Shown piece by piece: positions 14,977-26,474 of a DNA stretch of 64,000 nucleotides; within the stretch, counting starts at the first letter, position 1, and each line of letters opens with the position of its first letter. This DNA comes from Panonychus citri (lineage: Eukaryota > Arthropoda > Arachnida > Trombidiformes > Tetranychidae). The stretch covers positions 1,922,001 through 1,986,000 of the forward strand of contig NW_026515541.1 in NCBI RefSeq assembly GCF_014898815.1, written 5' to 3'. A program made the position numbers and the translations under genes. The notes under the pieces are model-generated. The model made no database searches and had not been told where the DNA came from. It was given only the letters and a program-made list of their open reading frames with translations.

Positions 14977-17900
14977 TCACAGATCGGAAGTTTTCACTGA
15001 ATAATCATCTTCTGAACTCGTTTTATCCAATTGATCATTTGGTGTTCTCATTGTATTGATTGATGTTATATCGGAAGATTTATCGGAATTTGATCTTTCA
15101 GATGATCGTCGACGTTCACGCCTCTCTCGAAGCGATTTACCAATATCGGCGGACTTCAATTCGAATCCAACCTCTTTACCAGATTCTTTTTTCGATTCTC
15201 TCCCAGGATCACCATTTCCACCCGTACCATTAACACCACTTCCCGTTATCGTATTAACATCTAGACCCAATTGGGCACCGATTCTGACTTTTGCGTTCTC
15301 AAACGACTCGGCAAGTCTTTCTTGAATTACATTGATACACATTGAGGTTAAGGCTAAACCGAAAAGCATATAAATAGATGAGGCAATCATTGAAAGTGAA
15401 TCTTCTGGAACGTAATCACCAAATCCAATGGTACTCATTGAGATGTAAACGAAGTAAAATGATTCAAAGAGACGCCATTCATCCGTGTATGTGAAAATAA
15501 ATGAGCCCAAAAGGATGTAAAGTACTAGAATGAAAAGCGCTAAACTGACTGGAAGATTGAATTCATCGTCCACGGTAAAAGGAGCCGGTGTTTCGGGTGT
15601 TATTGGGCTTCCTGGACGAGATTCGACATAGGCTGTCATCGGCGGGGTTGGATTCGATGAGATGATAACAGGCGGAGGTGGTAACGGGGAAGATGAGACA
15701 ACACCCGAAGATGGGCTGATTAAACTCGGCATTTCTCCAGGATAAATTATTGGAGTTTTATAAATTCGAGTTGTGTCCATAGGAAAAGCTGATTCAGGAT
15801 CTTCCGAAGGTAATCTCAAGTTTATATCATTCGACCTCGTTGTTTCCTTAACGACACTTGATTCCTTCGAACTTGCCTTACTTTTAGATCGCCTTGGAAC
15901 GGATAATCTTCTGATAGCATTATAAGCGCCTGAAACATACTGATTATAAACAAGAAAATGGTTGAGAAAATTTTCTTCAAACTTTCATCTCAAAGTCTAT
16001 TAAATGGTTGTCACTTGAGGATTCATATTCTTACCTGTGTTTGATAGGCAGAGACCGTGCGTCCAGCTTGTCGCACCCGACGGAATCCATGAGCATAACA
16101 GAATCGACGGATTTTAAGAAAACTGAACTTAATACCTCGAGTGAAAAGTTTACCCAAATCGGTGAGAACCATAAGTACCAATGGAATACCAATAAAAGCA
16201 TAAATCATTGTGAATCCGCGACCAAGATCAGTTTTCAGTGTTACATGACCATAACCTATTCGAAAGGATTGATTGAAAAATTAACGAGAACAATTGAACA
16301 TTTCGAACAGTCCATTCAACCTTACCTATTGTGGTGAAAATGGTTACACAGAAAAACAGTGCGTCCCAAAAGGTCCAAGCGACATCTTCGACTTCGACCT
16401 CAATACCGGACTTGAAATTTTCCAATAATTGTCTCTCGAATTCATTCATTCTTAATTCAACAAGACGATAGATCGCATTTCTATCTCTTTTTATCACCCT
16501 GGCCTGATACCAGAATTCCCGTTTGAAATCCTGAATCATGTAAGAAACTGGTTCCTGGAAGGGAAAATCAAAATTCTGATCAATTCTGAACATTATTGTG
16601 ACAATCTATCTAATCGAGACAAACGAACCAAGAAACTTAAGGGATTGACTTTGTATCTATGATAATTGTGATCCGAATTTCTTAATTTATCAACAATTAA
16701 CATGTACATATGATTATTAATAGAAATAAATTAATTTATATTCTTGGAGAGAGAAACTAAATTAGTGTAAACATCAGATTCGTAATCATTATACTGACTA
16801 ATTATGATTTAGGCCAAATGGATTTTGGTTACAAAGAGATTACGAGATATGAGAAAATTATATTAGGATATTTAATTTAGTTATAATTTAGTTACAATCA
16901 GTAGCCAAAATAAACATGAGAATAGTTTGTTGTTAACTCAATCAGGATAATCAAGTTAAATTGTTGCTTTTCATTTCTCATATTGAGAGACAAACAAAAG
17001 TTAATCAAACATTAAGAATCACATTGAATTTGATAAATCAAAGTTAATTGTTATTCTAGTTGATCAGTTTTCATTCACAATTTATAATCACTTGATTGTT
17101 GATTTAATTTAGATATTGATTGTTGATGTAGTAATTTTGTTTTCCTAATTCAAACCTAATTCTGATTCTTGTCTTCTTGTTTATTAGTAATCATTGACTT
17201 CGTTGATTATTTATGTTAATCATTTGACAGTTAAGAGATTACAGTTAGTTAACTAACTGTAATTAGGTTGGAAACAAATTTAGTTGTGATACAATTTACA
17301 GAATTAGAAATACAAATTTGCTTCACTGTTTATAATTCATCTTAAGATTTGAGATGTGATTTAATTTTGCTAACAATTAACATTCAAAATCAATGAAAAC
17401 CGTTGACAATTAGTCAGTCAATGATTAATTAACCTGAATAAATTGTTTATCAACAGGTTTGTAAGGTGATGAAATATAAATTGTCAGTTTATTATTTTTC
17501 ATCAATGGATTTGATTGTTTAATTGTTACGATTGTGTTTCTCTCAATGGGACAGTAATTTAATGACAACAATTAAGAGTAACGAGTAAAGGTAAAAATGA
17601 TAGGGAAAAGTGTATTTGGATGTCAGGGTGAACATTGTTGATTAACTGCCAACAATTAAGATGATTAACTTGACGAGGATAAAGTTAGTTGATGATTAAA
17701 TGAACCTTAATCTTGTCAATTAAACGCAATTAAGTTTAATGATCAAATTCATTTACATTTAACCAAAGGATGGTAACAATTAAGTTTCATTAGGTTAGTT
17801 TGTATTTTAAGAACTAAATTGTTTACAATTGAAATTGAATCTCCATGTAAATTTGTTGAAAAAGTTAATTGTTTGAAAATAAGTGAATGATTAACTTGAT

Positions 17901-20174
17901 TGAACTTTGAGTTCTTGTCAACAACATGAAGCGAGCTGAGTAAATGGTAATTAATCAGTATGAACTTTTAATCAATCTAATAGTTTGTATATATTACAAG
18001 TAATATATAAACTGAATTAGTTTTAATTGTTGCGTCGATAAATCAATCGGTTAATCCGAAAAGAAATCAAATTAATCCAAAAGAAACCGAAACCGAAATC
18101 GTAAACGTTCAGTTCCGATTATATATTAGACTCAAATGATTAGCAATTAAAAGATTGATTAATCACTAAGATGACTGAAAAATGGAATTTTTTCTCAACA
18201 ATTAAATTTAATTGGTAATCTGGTTCTTCGGTGGTTTTGCATCGGATTAATTGAAAAGTTTCATTGTTTTCGTAACCAAAACGTTTCATACGAAAACTTC
18301 AATACCAAACTTTTTTCGTTCCAAATTTTCGGCCTCAAGTTCACCTCAGGCATTGTTGTGAATCTTCATTGACCATAGTGACCTGGATAATATGCCCGTC
18401 AATGTGTTCATTGCCCAGGACACCGAAACTTTGAGGAAAACCATAACGATTTGGATAAAAGTTCAATATTCAAACTCGTTCTATGAAATTGTCGATGAAT
18501 CTAACAATCAACTGATCTTTTCAACGATCCATTGGCAATGTCCAATGAAAAGGACTTCGAGTGGAAAATATTTTGGAACAATTTTCGAAATTAGAAAATG
18601 GAAAAGGACAAATGATCTACAATTCTAATGGTCATTGGACGGAAATGACCTGAAGACCGATTAGATTATCATATTTACCTGTGTTTAAAAGTGTACGAAA
18701 GTTAATGCCCATGACTGTATGATGTTCATTGATTGATTTAAATTGTTGTCATCGACTGTCATTGATTTAAACAAGCGACTTGTAACTAACTGCCAACAAT
18801 TATCTTAGTTATTTAACTATTTCTGGTTTAGGATTATCGGTTAATCACTTTGGATTAACCAATAATTACTTACATATCTAAATTTGATCATCGAATCAAC
18901 TGATTTACTGATTGAAAAAGAGTTAAAACAATTTGAACAATTGTAATTGTAACTTTTCTTCAAGACTAAGCAATTTAAAAGTTTAATTGTTATCCCAAGA
19001 TGATAAATTGTTAGACAATTTATTAATAATAATAATTAACTAGACAAATCTATTAATAATAATTGCTGATTGTGAAAGATTTAATTTGAATAACTAGGAA
19101 GCAGAAAAACAAATTAAATGAACCGTTAATTGTAACAAATTTTGTTGATCAAACCAAATGATCAGCGTATACATTAATTGTTGGATAAATTATTGTAACA
19201 ATTAACTGATAATCCTTTTTTTTTTGATTGTTGACTATGTAAAAACTTATAATCAATAATCTTGTTAATTTAATATTATCAAATTGGCAAGAGACCAAAC
19301 TAATTGTGAACCTTATTACCTACAATTAACTCAATGATGATTACAATTTTCAGTTGTAATGGTTACATGAGTTAAATTAGATTGTGAGGTTTGAGTAATT
19401 CATTGATTGTGTTAATCATAAATTTAGTGGGTTAAGGTAATTAAGTTGAGTGTCAAATGTTATGGTAAAACTTTGACAATTAGTTGATCAACAGTTAAAC
19501 TTTTTCAAGCTAATTAATTATAATACTTGAGAGGACTAATCAGTGATGAAAGAATTGGAAAAATTTTTATTAACCAGCAATTAAAACCTCAACAATTTAC
19601 CAACTAAAATCAATGGAGATCTCATCAGTTGGCCTCATCACCTTGTTAATTTATTTATTTTTCGAGGAAAAACAAACTAATCCAATTGTTAATTGTGTTA
19701 ACATGTCAAGGTTTAAATAATCAATCATTGCCACATCCAAAGTAGTTGACAATTAACTCCACATCTAATCAACAATCAACTCAATGAATTCAAGAATCAG
19801 TGACAATGTTGAAAGAAGATGAAAACAAAAAGTTGTTGAGGACGAGAGACTTTAAGTTTTTGGTTGATTGGTTGTTTCAATCGGTTAATTGTCGCTAATT
19901 GTTGACTTACCTTGTATTTCACTTCGGCTTTACCCTCGATCATCATGAATATCCAAGCACCAAAACACCCGTACAAAAAAAGGACAAAAAGTAATAGGAT
20001 GTGGGAAAACCAACGCTCTGTGAATGTCTTGAAGTACTCGAAGAAAGCGACTAATTTAGATCTCGTTTCTCGTTTTAATTTAACAAAATACATTGGGTTA
20101 TTAACGATAACGACCTGGGGCTGAAGTGCCTTCCAAATATCATATGGGTCAGCCTGAGGTTCAGAATTTTCCAT
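14977..20174 (-). CDS. Two-pore-domain potassium channel (K2P/TWK family)
   Basis: Four exons on the minus strand: 20174-19911, 16554-16326, 16255-16035 and 15939-14977, with junction phases 0, 1 and 0, encoding about 558 aa. The product is a plasma-membrane leak K+ channel subunit that works as a dimer. M1 is at about residues 56-80 (HILLLFVLFLYGCFGAWIF). It is followed by the extracellular cap helix and the first pore loop with filter TTIGYG (GYG at 165-167), then M2 (GFTMIYAFIGIPLVLMVLTD). A Pro/Ser-rich linker of about 150 residues leads to M3, and the second pore has filter STIGFGD (GFG at 410-412), followed by M4. The intron splitting the first GYG glycine codon (ATA G|GT) matches an intron position common in KCNK genes. 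The cytoplasmic tail is rich in Arg, Ser and Asp. The ATG at 20172-20174 was chosen as the first ATG of exon 1; upstream untranslated exons were not sought. The exact TWK subtype is unresolved. Confidence 0.93.
16555..19910 (-). other. Intron 1 of the K2P channel (3.4 kb)
   Basis: The donor is GTAAGT just below 19911 and the acceptor is TTTTCCCTTCCAG just above 16554 (minus-strand reading). Mostly AT-rich spacer. On the plus strand around 18373-18650 it contains a higher-complexity stretch listed separately as a possible coding relic. No K2P exon was found inside, and joining exons 1 and 2 directly keeps frame and family length. Confidence 0.6.
18373..18653 (+). pseudogene. Possible decayed coding fragment inside a K2P intron
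   Basis: An open frame of 85 codons (18373-18628) begins right after a stop and has non-repetitive, exon-like composition unlike the surrounding intron. It contains the segment NMPVNVFIAQDTETLRKT. From about 18550 the +1 frame is open as well and encodes LENGKGQMIYNSNGHW, which resembles a MORN-type repeat. Two overlapping coding-like frames suggest a frameshifted relic. No family can be named with confidence. It lies opposite in strand to the host gene and may be chance. Confidence 0.25.
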
Positions 20175-21488
20175 GATCAAGTTGATTTAAGAACACAAAT
20201 TTGAAGGAACAACAATCGAAATGGTCACAGAGAGAAAAACAAAAACACCAAAACAGTAACAAAAAAAAACGATATTACAATTGAATCGGTCGACAAATTA
20301 ACTAATCATTTGATGGATTAACAAAAAAAAGTATCAAAATTAAGGTGTTGATCTTAAATTGATCAATTGATTAATCGTTAATCATTTTTCTCGTCTCATG
20401 GCTCATGTGAATTTAATTTATTGTTTTCATTTGAATTTTTTTTCCTCTTTCGCTTTTACGATTGAAAAGATTTGGATAACAACGTTGGGAATGATGATGA
20501 TGATGATGATGATTAGGGTGATGAAGTAAAGGATGAAGATGATGTTACCGATTTTACTACTTGTTGTTGATGATGATAAAAAGAAATCATCTTCCTCTTT
20601 CTTTCCCTGAGCAATTGATATGTTAAAAATTTCCGACTAGACTTTTTTTTCACTTTTACAATTCAATCTTTGCCAGAGCAACAAAATTATCTTCGTATGA
20701 CTGTAAGTAACAGTGTAAATATCTTCTCTTTCTTATCTTCATCCTCTTTCTCTTTCTCTATCTTCATCTTCATCTTAATCATCATCTCTCCATACCCATG
20801 GTGGGAAAGGGATGGAAATTACTGGTGAATATTTTTCGCACTCCTCCTAAAGCTAAATTGTGTCTTCCCTTAATATTAATTTCGGATGGAGGCCAAAATA
20901 TTATGAGGGAAGGTGGGAGGTGGTTAAGATGCTCGAATTTGTTTTTACTCGGTGTACTTTTCGTTTATTTTCAACCAAACTCGAAGTGAACTGAGTGAAC
21001 AGAGATAATAATTGTTACGGAGGAAGTAAATATTATTTGAACATCATTTGAACTTTCAATTGATAAACGAAACTTTTTTTCTTCTTCTTCATTTCTACTC
21101 TCTTGTTAAGCTCCTTCTAATTATCTTTCATGGTGTTAAAATAGATAGATGAAATTCAATAGTTTATATAACATATCTTTTAATCTGATAGTTGATTCAT
21201 TAATTGTTCATCACGTTGATTAGTCTTTTAATTAGATAGTCTCAGAATGTAGTTATGACCAGCTAAAGTGAAGACTTCGAACCAAAGTCAATAAAGAGAA
21301 AGAGAAAACAATGAAGTTATTGATATCAAGGTTCAATTAGTCATCAATTTAATTGGAGAGATTTTCTGATTGAACTGAATGATTGAGTTTAATTAGTTTG
21401 GATCAACTTTGTTTTGTTAATTGTTACCAGTTTTCGATTTTAAGTTTGGCGCCTTTTCTTTGAAACGAAATTTGAATGAGAAAAAGTA

Positions 21489-21503
21489 GCGACATCTGGT
21501 GGG
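21489..21503 (-). promoter_or_regulatory. CTCF-like motif
   Basis: On the minus strand this reads CCCACCAGATGTCGC, close to the arthropod CTCF/insulator-type core CCASYAGRTGGCGC with one departure. It lies between divergent genes. Related words occur at 26918, 27823, 27866 and 52548, all close to gene starts. Binding is not shown; the match is by eye. Confidence 0.3.
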
Positions 21504-21669
21504 AACCGCGACGAATAATCTGTTTTCTGTTTTTTTGTTTAATTTTTTATAAGAATTAAATTGTTAAATTTAACTAAATAATTAATATTTAAATTGTGTT
21601 TTATCATAAAAATTGAAGTACTAAGTGTGGAGACCAAATTGAATACAAATAATCAGGTAGGTTCAGCAA

Positions 21670-21756
21670 GACAGAATACTCTGAGACAGAATACTGAAAA
21701 ACACGTTTCTTATATAAGAATGAACTCTGACACTAACAACTTCTCGACAGAATACT
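21670..21756 (+). repeat. Three copies of GACAGAATACT
   Basis: The 11-mer occurs at 21670-21680, 21685-21695 and 21746-21756; the first two are 15 bp apart. It sits in the presumed upstream region of the arginyl-tRNA synthetase gene. It could be a short tandem duplication or a set of transcription-factor sites; no known factor is assigned. Confidence 0.6.
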
Positions 21757-21912
21757 TTTACCTTCCCCTATTTTAGAGATCCACCTGAATTATATGAACA
21801 ATATATTAAAATGTAAGATCAAATGTCTAATTGATTAATTTTTTATTTTTTTCAATTGTAAACAAAATGAAAATTCAACAAAAAATTTTTTTGCTTTGTG
21901 TTCTCTATCATT

Positions 21913-21995
21913 CGGTGGCTCAGATGACCGATCGAGGGCAGCACTTGAGGCTGCTCAGTCTTCGGACGACTGTAGTTAGTCACCTCTTGGAGGAT
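21913..21995 (+). ncRNA. Structured element of about 83 bp, tRNA-like A-box (copy 1)
   Basis: A GC-richer island in AT-rich DNA. It begins CGGTGGCTCAGATGACC, which matches the RNA polymerase III A-box pattern. It can fold into GGCAGC/GCTGCC-like and CAGTC/GACTG hairpins closed by an outer GGTGgCT/AGtCACC pairing, and it ends CTTGGAGGAT. A second, inverted copy of the same length with the same ends lies at 56195-56276. It is 110 bp upstream of the ArgRS start codon, so it may be a SINE-like insertion, a small RNA gene or a structured 5' leader element. No canonical B box is seen. Confidence 0.35.
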
Positions 21996-22105
21996 CAATA
22001 AATTGTTTACACGTGAACTTTTTTTTCTTGGATTAATTAAGATTTTGATTGTGTCCTTTTGATTGTTTAATTTAATTTAGTTGTTTGATTCACCGGTGTT
22101 TGAAC

Positions 22106-23961
22106 ATGGAACCTCTTACAGTTAAACTTGAGACCATTTATAGTCAAGCGATTGAGAAAAGTTTCCCTCAATTGGCTGGAACTCGAGCTACAATTAGGCC
22201 AAGTATTCATGCGGATTATCAATGTAACTCTGCCATGGCTTTAATTAAAAAGGTTAAAGAATTAAATATTGAAGGTAAACTTGATCCTAAATCATTGGCG
22301 GAAAAACTGGCTGCCAATGTACCTGATAATGATTTGATTGCCACTCAAACTGTCGACAAAGGATTTATAAATATTTCTCTTCAAGATGGTTATGTTGGAA
22401 AAAAGGTTTTATCTATATTGAAAGATGGTATTGTCATTGTACCGGAGAAAAAGCAAAAGGTAATAATTGACTATTCAGCTCCGAATATTGCCAAAGAGAT
22501 GCATGTTGGCCATCTTAGATCAACTATTATCGGTGATAGTATTGCCAATATTCTGGAGTTCTTGGGACATGAAGTTCATCGTATCAATCATATTGGTGAT
22601 TGGGGAACTGCTTTTGGTATGTTATTGGCTTACATGGAGGAAAAGTTTCCCGATTATGTTGAAAGTCCACCAGCAATCGGAGATTTACAGAAATTTTATC
22701 AAGAGGCAAAAAAACGTTTCGATGAAGATCCAGATTTCAATAAAAAATCCAAAGATTGTGTTGTTAAACTTCAATCCAAAGAACCAGCTATTTACAGAGC
22801 TTGGGAATTAATTTGTGAAATTTCACGAAAAGAATTTCAACAAATTTATGATGTTCTCGATATTCATGGACTAATTGAACGCGGTGAATCTTTCTATCAA
22901 GATAAAATGAGTGATATGGTTGAAGATTTAAAGAAACGTGAATTAATTGTTCAAGACGATGGACGTTGGATGTTTTTCATCAATGGTAAAACCAAAGAGG
23001 TTCCATTGACTGTAATTAAATCTGACGGTGGATTCACATATGATACATCAGATGTTGCCTGTCTCAGGTATCGAGTGGCCACTGAGAAAGCAGATCGAAT
23101 CATTTATGTAACCGATGCCGGGCAAGAAAGTCACTTTAGAAGCATTTTCGCCGCCGCCCAACAAGCGGGTTATTATGATCCAGAAAAGGTTCTCGTTCAA
23201 CATGTCGTCTTTGGCCTTGTCTTGGGTAATTTCATCGATATCATTTCATATTTGTGTCCCTTTAATTAATTGAACAATTTTCTTTTCCTTTCCAACTCTA
23301 TTTTTCATTAGGCGAGAAAGGAACCAAATTCAAGACTCGATCTGGTGACAGTGTCCGACTCAAAGAATTGCTGGACGAAGGAATCGTTCGAGCAGAACAA
23401 AAATTAAAGGAAAAGGAAAGAGACAAAATTTTATCACCCGAGGAATTGGAAGTTGCCAAAAAAGCGATTGCCTATGGTTGCATTAAATATTCTGATTTAG
23501 CTCAGGATCGAATTAAAAATTATGAATTTAGTTTCGATCGAATGTTAGACGATCGTGGTAATACTGCTGTTTATCTTCTCTACTGTTTGGCTCGAATTCG
23601 TTCCATTATTCGAAAAACGGGCATCACCAAATCAGCTAAAGAACTTGCAGATGAAACAAAAGAATTAGTTCTAACCCATCCTCGTGAACTTCGATTAGCC
23701 AAATTTATCCTCAAATTTCCCGACATTATCATGACCGTTTCTGAAACTCTTTCTCCTCATACTCTTTGTACCTTCCTCTTTGAACTATCAGTTGTTTTCT
23801 CTGAATTCTATGAACAATGTTACGTAATCGAGAAAATTCCCGGTGGTGATTCAGAACAATTTAAAGTTAACATGGAGCGAGTTCTTCTTTGCGAAGCAAC
23901 ATCTTATATTCTCAGTTTGGGACTCAAGCTTCTTGGAATCAAACTTGTCGAGAAACTTTAA
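22106..23961 (+). CDS. RARS1: Cytosolic arginyl-tRNA synthetase
   Basis: Two exons, 22106-23225 and 23312-23961, joined in phase 1 across an 86-nt intron to give 589 aa. The enzyme charges tRNA-Arg with arginine using ATP in the cytosol. The N-terminal Arg-tRNA synthetase domain is followed by the catalytic core with the class I HIGH signature as HVGHLRS in the context APNIAKEMHVGHLRST. Next come NHIGDWGTAFGM, the SDGGFTYDTSD loop and the KFKTRSGDSVRL segment that takes the place of KMSK. The C-terminal DALR-type anticodon-binding domain includes DDRGNTAVYLLY and HTLCTFLFELS. The length matches the short animal form without the leucine-zipper extension used in the multisynthetase complex. The ATG at 22106 is chosen because family similarity starts soon after. 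AATAAA is at 24022-24027. Confidence 0.96.
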
Positions 23962-24329
23962 CATTATTATTATCACAAAACCAAAGTTAATAATAATAAT
24001 CTCTCAACAATCAAGAATGAGAATAAAAAGAAAAACCTAATTTAAAAGTTAAACTCCTAAAAATCGTCAAACAATTTACCACCTAAACAGAAGTGCATTT
24101 TCTAATACAAATAAAACCTCAACAATTAAAAATTAATTTCGATCAATTGTAAAATCTTTCATATCGAAAAATTTTATCAACATTTCAAATTAAGATGCTT
24201 AATTCGATTGATTATGTTAGAAATTTTCGGCCTAATTTCAGAAAATTTACAAGTCACCGTCGTTAGTGTTTATTGTTGATATTGAAAATCGAGCATCACT
24301 TAGCTGTGATATTTATGTACCAAGGCCAC

Positions 24330-24790
24330 TTATTCCGTTATAGAGGAAAACATACAAAACGAAGACACAATGAACGGAGGATTTTCCAATTGAATATGAG
24401 CCAAACCAGCGCCGAGTATTTCATCAACACCTGAAGGTGTTTTCTCTGCCGCTAGTATGGCCGCGGTTCGGAAAGGATATGAATTTGTTTAGAAGGCGAT
24501 CTTGGTCCTTCCATGAATTTTTACTAACATAGTTTGAATTTTGATAATAAACTCGAACCAGAACGGCCATTCTTTTATTTCGAAACCGAAGTTCGATTAC
24601 TTGCCTTGTTCGTAAGGTCCAAAAGTCCGTATCAAGTAAAGAAGTTTCCAAAAACTTTAAAGTTTGTTCAGAGATAAAGATTAGCGGATTCACATGACGA
24701 AGATCTTAAAACTATATCATGAAAGATTGATGGTTTACTCAGATCGACAATTCTTAAGGTCACTTTTTCGGTTTTCCCTCTTCGTCAAAA
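24330..24790 (-). pseudogene. Frameshifted coding-like relic
   Basis: Read on the minus strand, three overlapping frames each carry exon-like protein sequence and hand over to one another. First comes VTLRIVDLSKPSIFHDIV, then a frame of about 89 codons with TLRTRQVIELRFRNKRMAV and a stop, then AAILAAEKTPSGVDEILGAG ending in a stop near 24330. Composition differs clearly from the AT-rich spacer. This pattern suggests a gene or transposon fragment broken by small indels. I do not recognise the family. Intron-based rescue cannot be excluded because no clear splice pair joins the frames. Confidence 0.35.
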
Positions 24791-24850
24791 ATATTATTAT
24801 CAATATTTAATAATAAATTCGCATTGAAACTTTTCCTCCCTCGATAGGAA

Positions 24851-25087
24851 ATGACTCTTGATTCTAATAAAAGCACATTAAACTTGGAACATAATCAAGC
24901 ACATTTTGATCTAATTACTCAAATTCTCTCGACCTTTAATCGTAAATCCATTTACAAACTTCCAAAAGTCATTCATGAAAATGAAGAGAAATTCCATTCA
25001 GATAATCTCAAAAAGATTATTCTCCCTGGGAATAGCTTGGAATCACTATTAACACAGCAAATTAATTTTCTATCAATTGATTATTGA
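24851..25087 (+). CDS. Small hypothetical protein (78 aa)
   Basis: An ATG-started frame in non-repetitive sequence that encodes a hydrophilic, helix-prone polypeptide with the stretch HFDLITQILSTFNRKSIYKL. There is no signal peptide or membrane segment, and no family is recognised. A possible splice acceptor (CGATAG) lies just upstream, so it could be the last exon of a gene overlapping the relic region. It lies 243 bp before the SOD2 start and could instead be chance or 5' leader of that gene. Confidence 0.28.
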   Translation: MTLDSNKSTLNLEHNQAHFDLITQILSTFNRKSIYKLPKVIHENEEKFHSDNLKKIILPGNSLESLLTQQINFLSIDY

Positions 25088-25329
25088 GACACTCGATCGG
25101 CTTTTGAGTCCTCTTTTTCACCATTTCACCTTTCGAATGACCAATATTAACTTGAATCGTTTCTTGAAAATGATTAATTAACCAAAGTGAACAATCAAAG
25201 GAACAGTTCAGTTGTCATGGTTACGTTATTTCAACAGAGTCTCAGTTGTTTGTTACTCTTTGCCTTTGCTTGTTCCTTGTTGTTGTTTATTGTGAACAAT
25301 TAACTGTTGGTTTTGATTCTGTTCTAATC

Positions 25330-26166
25330 ATGTTCGTGTCAAGCAATTTGATTAAATCTCATCTTCTTACTCGGTAAGTGGCTTGTGATTAATTGGGGAT
25401 TTTGATTGAAGATTTTTGGTTGTTTGTTGATTGAAATTCTAATTGTTTTCTTTTCTCTTAGGCTTTGCCGTAATGCTTTCGCCCAGAGTGTTAATGGTGC
25501 TCACAAATTACCCGATTTACCTTATGATTTCAATGCTTTGGAACCAACAATTTCCGCTGATATAATGAAATTACATTACACTAAACATCACGCCGCTTAT
25601 GTGACTAATTTAAATGTCGCCGAGGAAAAACTCGCCGAGGCTTTGGCTAAAAATGATGTTTCCACCGCCATCAGCTTGGGACCTGCTTTAAGGTTCAACG
25701 GCGGTGGTCACATTAATCACTCTATTTTCTGGCAAAATTTATCGCCCAATGGAGGAGGGCAACCTGAAGGTGCTCTTATGGAATCGATTAAATCATCTTT
25801 TGGCTCATTCGATAATCTTAAATCAATCATGAATTCCGCTGCTGTTGGTGTTCAAGGCTCTGGGTGGACTTGGTTAGGTTATAATCCAATTAGCAAGAAT
25901 CTTCAAGTAGCTTCTTGTCCTAATCAAGATCCTCTCCAATCAACAACAGGTAAATTGTTTCTTCATTACCTCAAGAACAAATTTACTTAATTTCTTCAAA
26001 TTCGTAATGATTTTTCTTAGGTTTGATTCCTCTTTTTGGTATTGATGTTTGGGAACACGCTTATTATTTACAATATAAAAATGTTCGACCTGATTATGTT
26101 AAGGCCATTTGGAATGTCGTTAATTGGAGAGATGTTGCTGATCGATTAGCTAGATCAAAATCTTAA
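25330..26166 (+). CDS. SOD2: Mitochondrial manganese superoxide dismutase
   Basis: Three exons, 25330-25373, 25462-25949 and 26021-26166, with junction phases 2 and 1, encode 225 aa. The enzyme converts superoxide to hydrogen peroxide and oxygen in the mitochondrial matrix. The start at 25330 gives a basic, Ser/Leu-rich presequence (MFVSSNLIKSHLLTRLCRNA) typical of matrix import, and the first intron falls inside it. The mature enzyme begins near HKLPDLPYDFNALEP. Expected metal ligands are present: His in LHYTKHH, His in GGGHINHSIFW, and Asp and His in FGIDVWEHAYYLQY. The GSGWTWLGY segment and the Gly-rich LRFNGGGH region fit the Mn/Fe family. Both introns are under 90 nt. AATAAA lies at 26331-26336. 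Confidence 0.96.
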
Positions 26167-26474
26167 ATAAGATGAAATCTCCGAACGAGTTAATCAAATT
26201 TACGAATAGATATTCACTCAGTGAGAATCATTGGAAAAAAAGAGAAGAAAAGAAATTAAATTTTCTAAATTAGGTTGTTTTCCAATATCTCGAATAACAA
26301 TAATCAACTTTTCTGTTCTCTAGATTTTAGAATAAAAGAAAATTTATTTTCTTCAAATAATAAAATCGCTTCATTTTGATTATTTTCCCAATAAGAAAAT
26401 CAATTGTTACGAAAGAAAAGTGTGAATTAGAAAGTGTTATTTGTAGTAATGATTTTCCATCCTTTTTATCCGAT

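Larger units (their letters stand above)
20175..22105. other. Divergent intergenic region between the K2P channel and ArgRS
   Basis: Spacer of 1.9 kb between two divergently transcribed genes, so it should hold both promoters. It contains a GATGAT microsatellite near 20492-20513, a CTCF-like motif at 21489-21503, three GACAGAATACT copies (21670, 21685, 21746) and a structured element of about 83 bp at 21913-21995. A 63-codon open stretch at 20798-20989 lacks family features and is not called as a gene. Confidence 0.55.

Noticed and set aside
15056..15325. Plus-strand frame opposite the K2P C-terminal exon
   Set aside because: Antisense shadow of the channel's Ser/Asp-rich tail.
20798..20989. 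63-codon frame starting at a CCATGG context
   Set aside because: Attractive start context but no recognisable domain; it lies in the divergent promoter interval and is more likely untranslated.
22085..22105. Upstream extension of ArgRS before the ATG at 22106
   Set aside because: The extension has no in-frame ATG; the synthetase fits the ATG at 22106.
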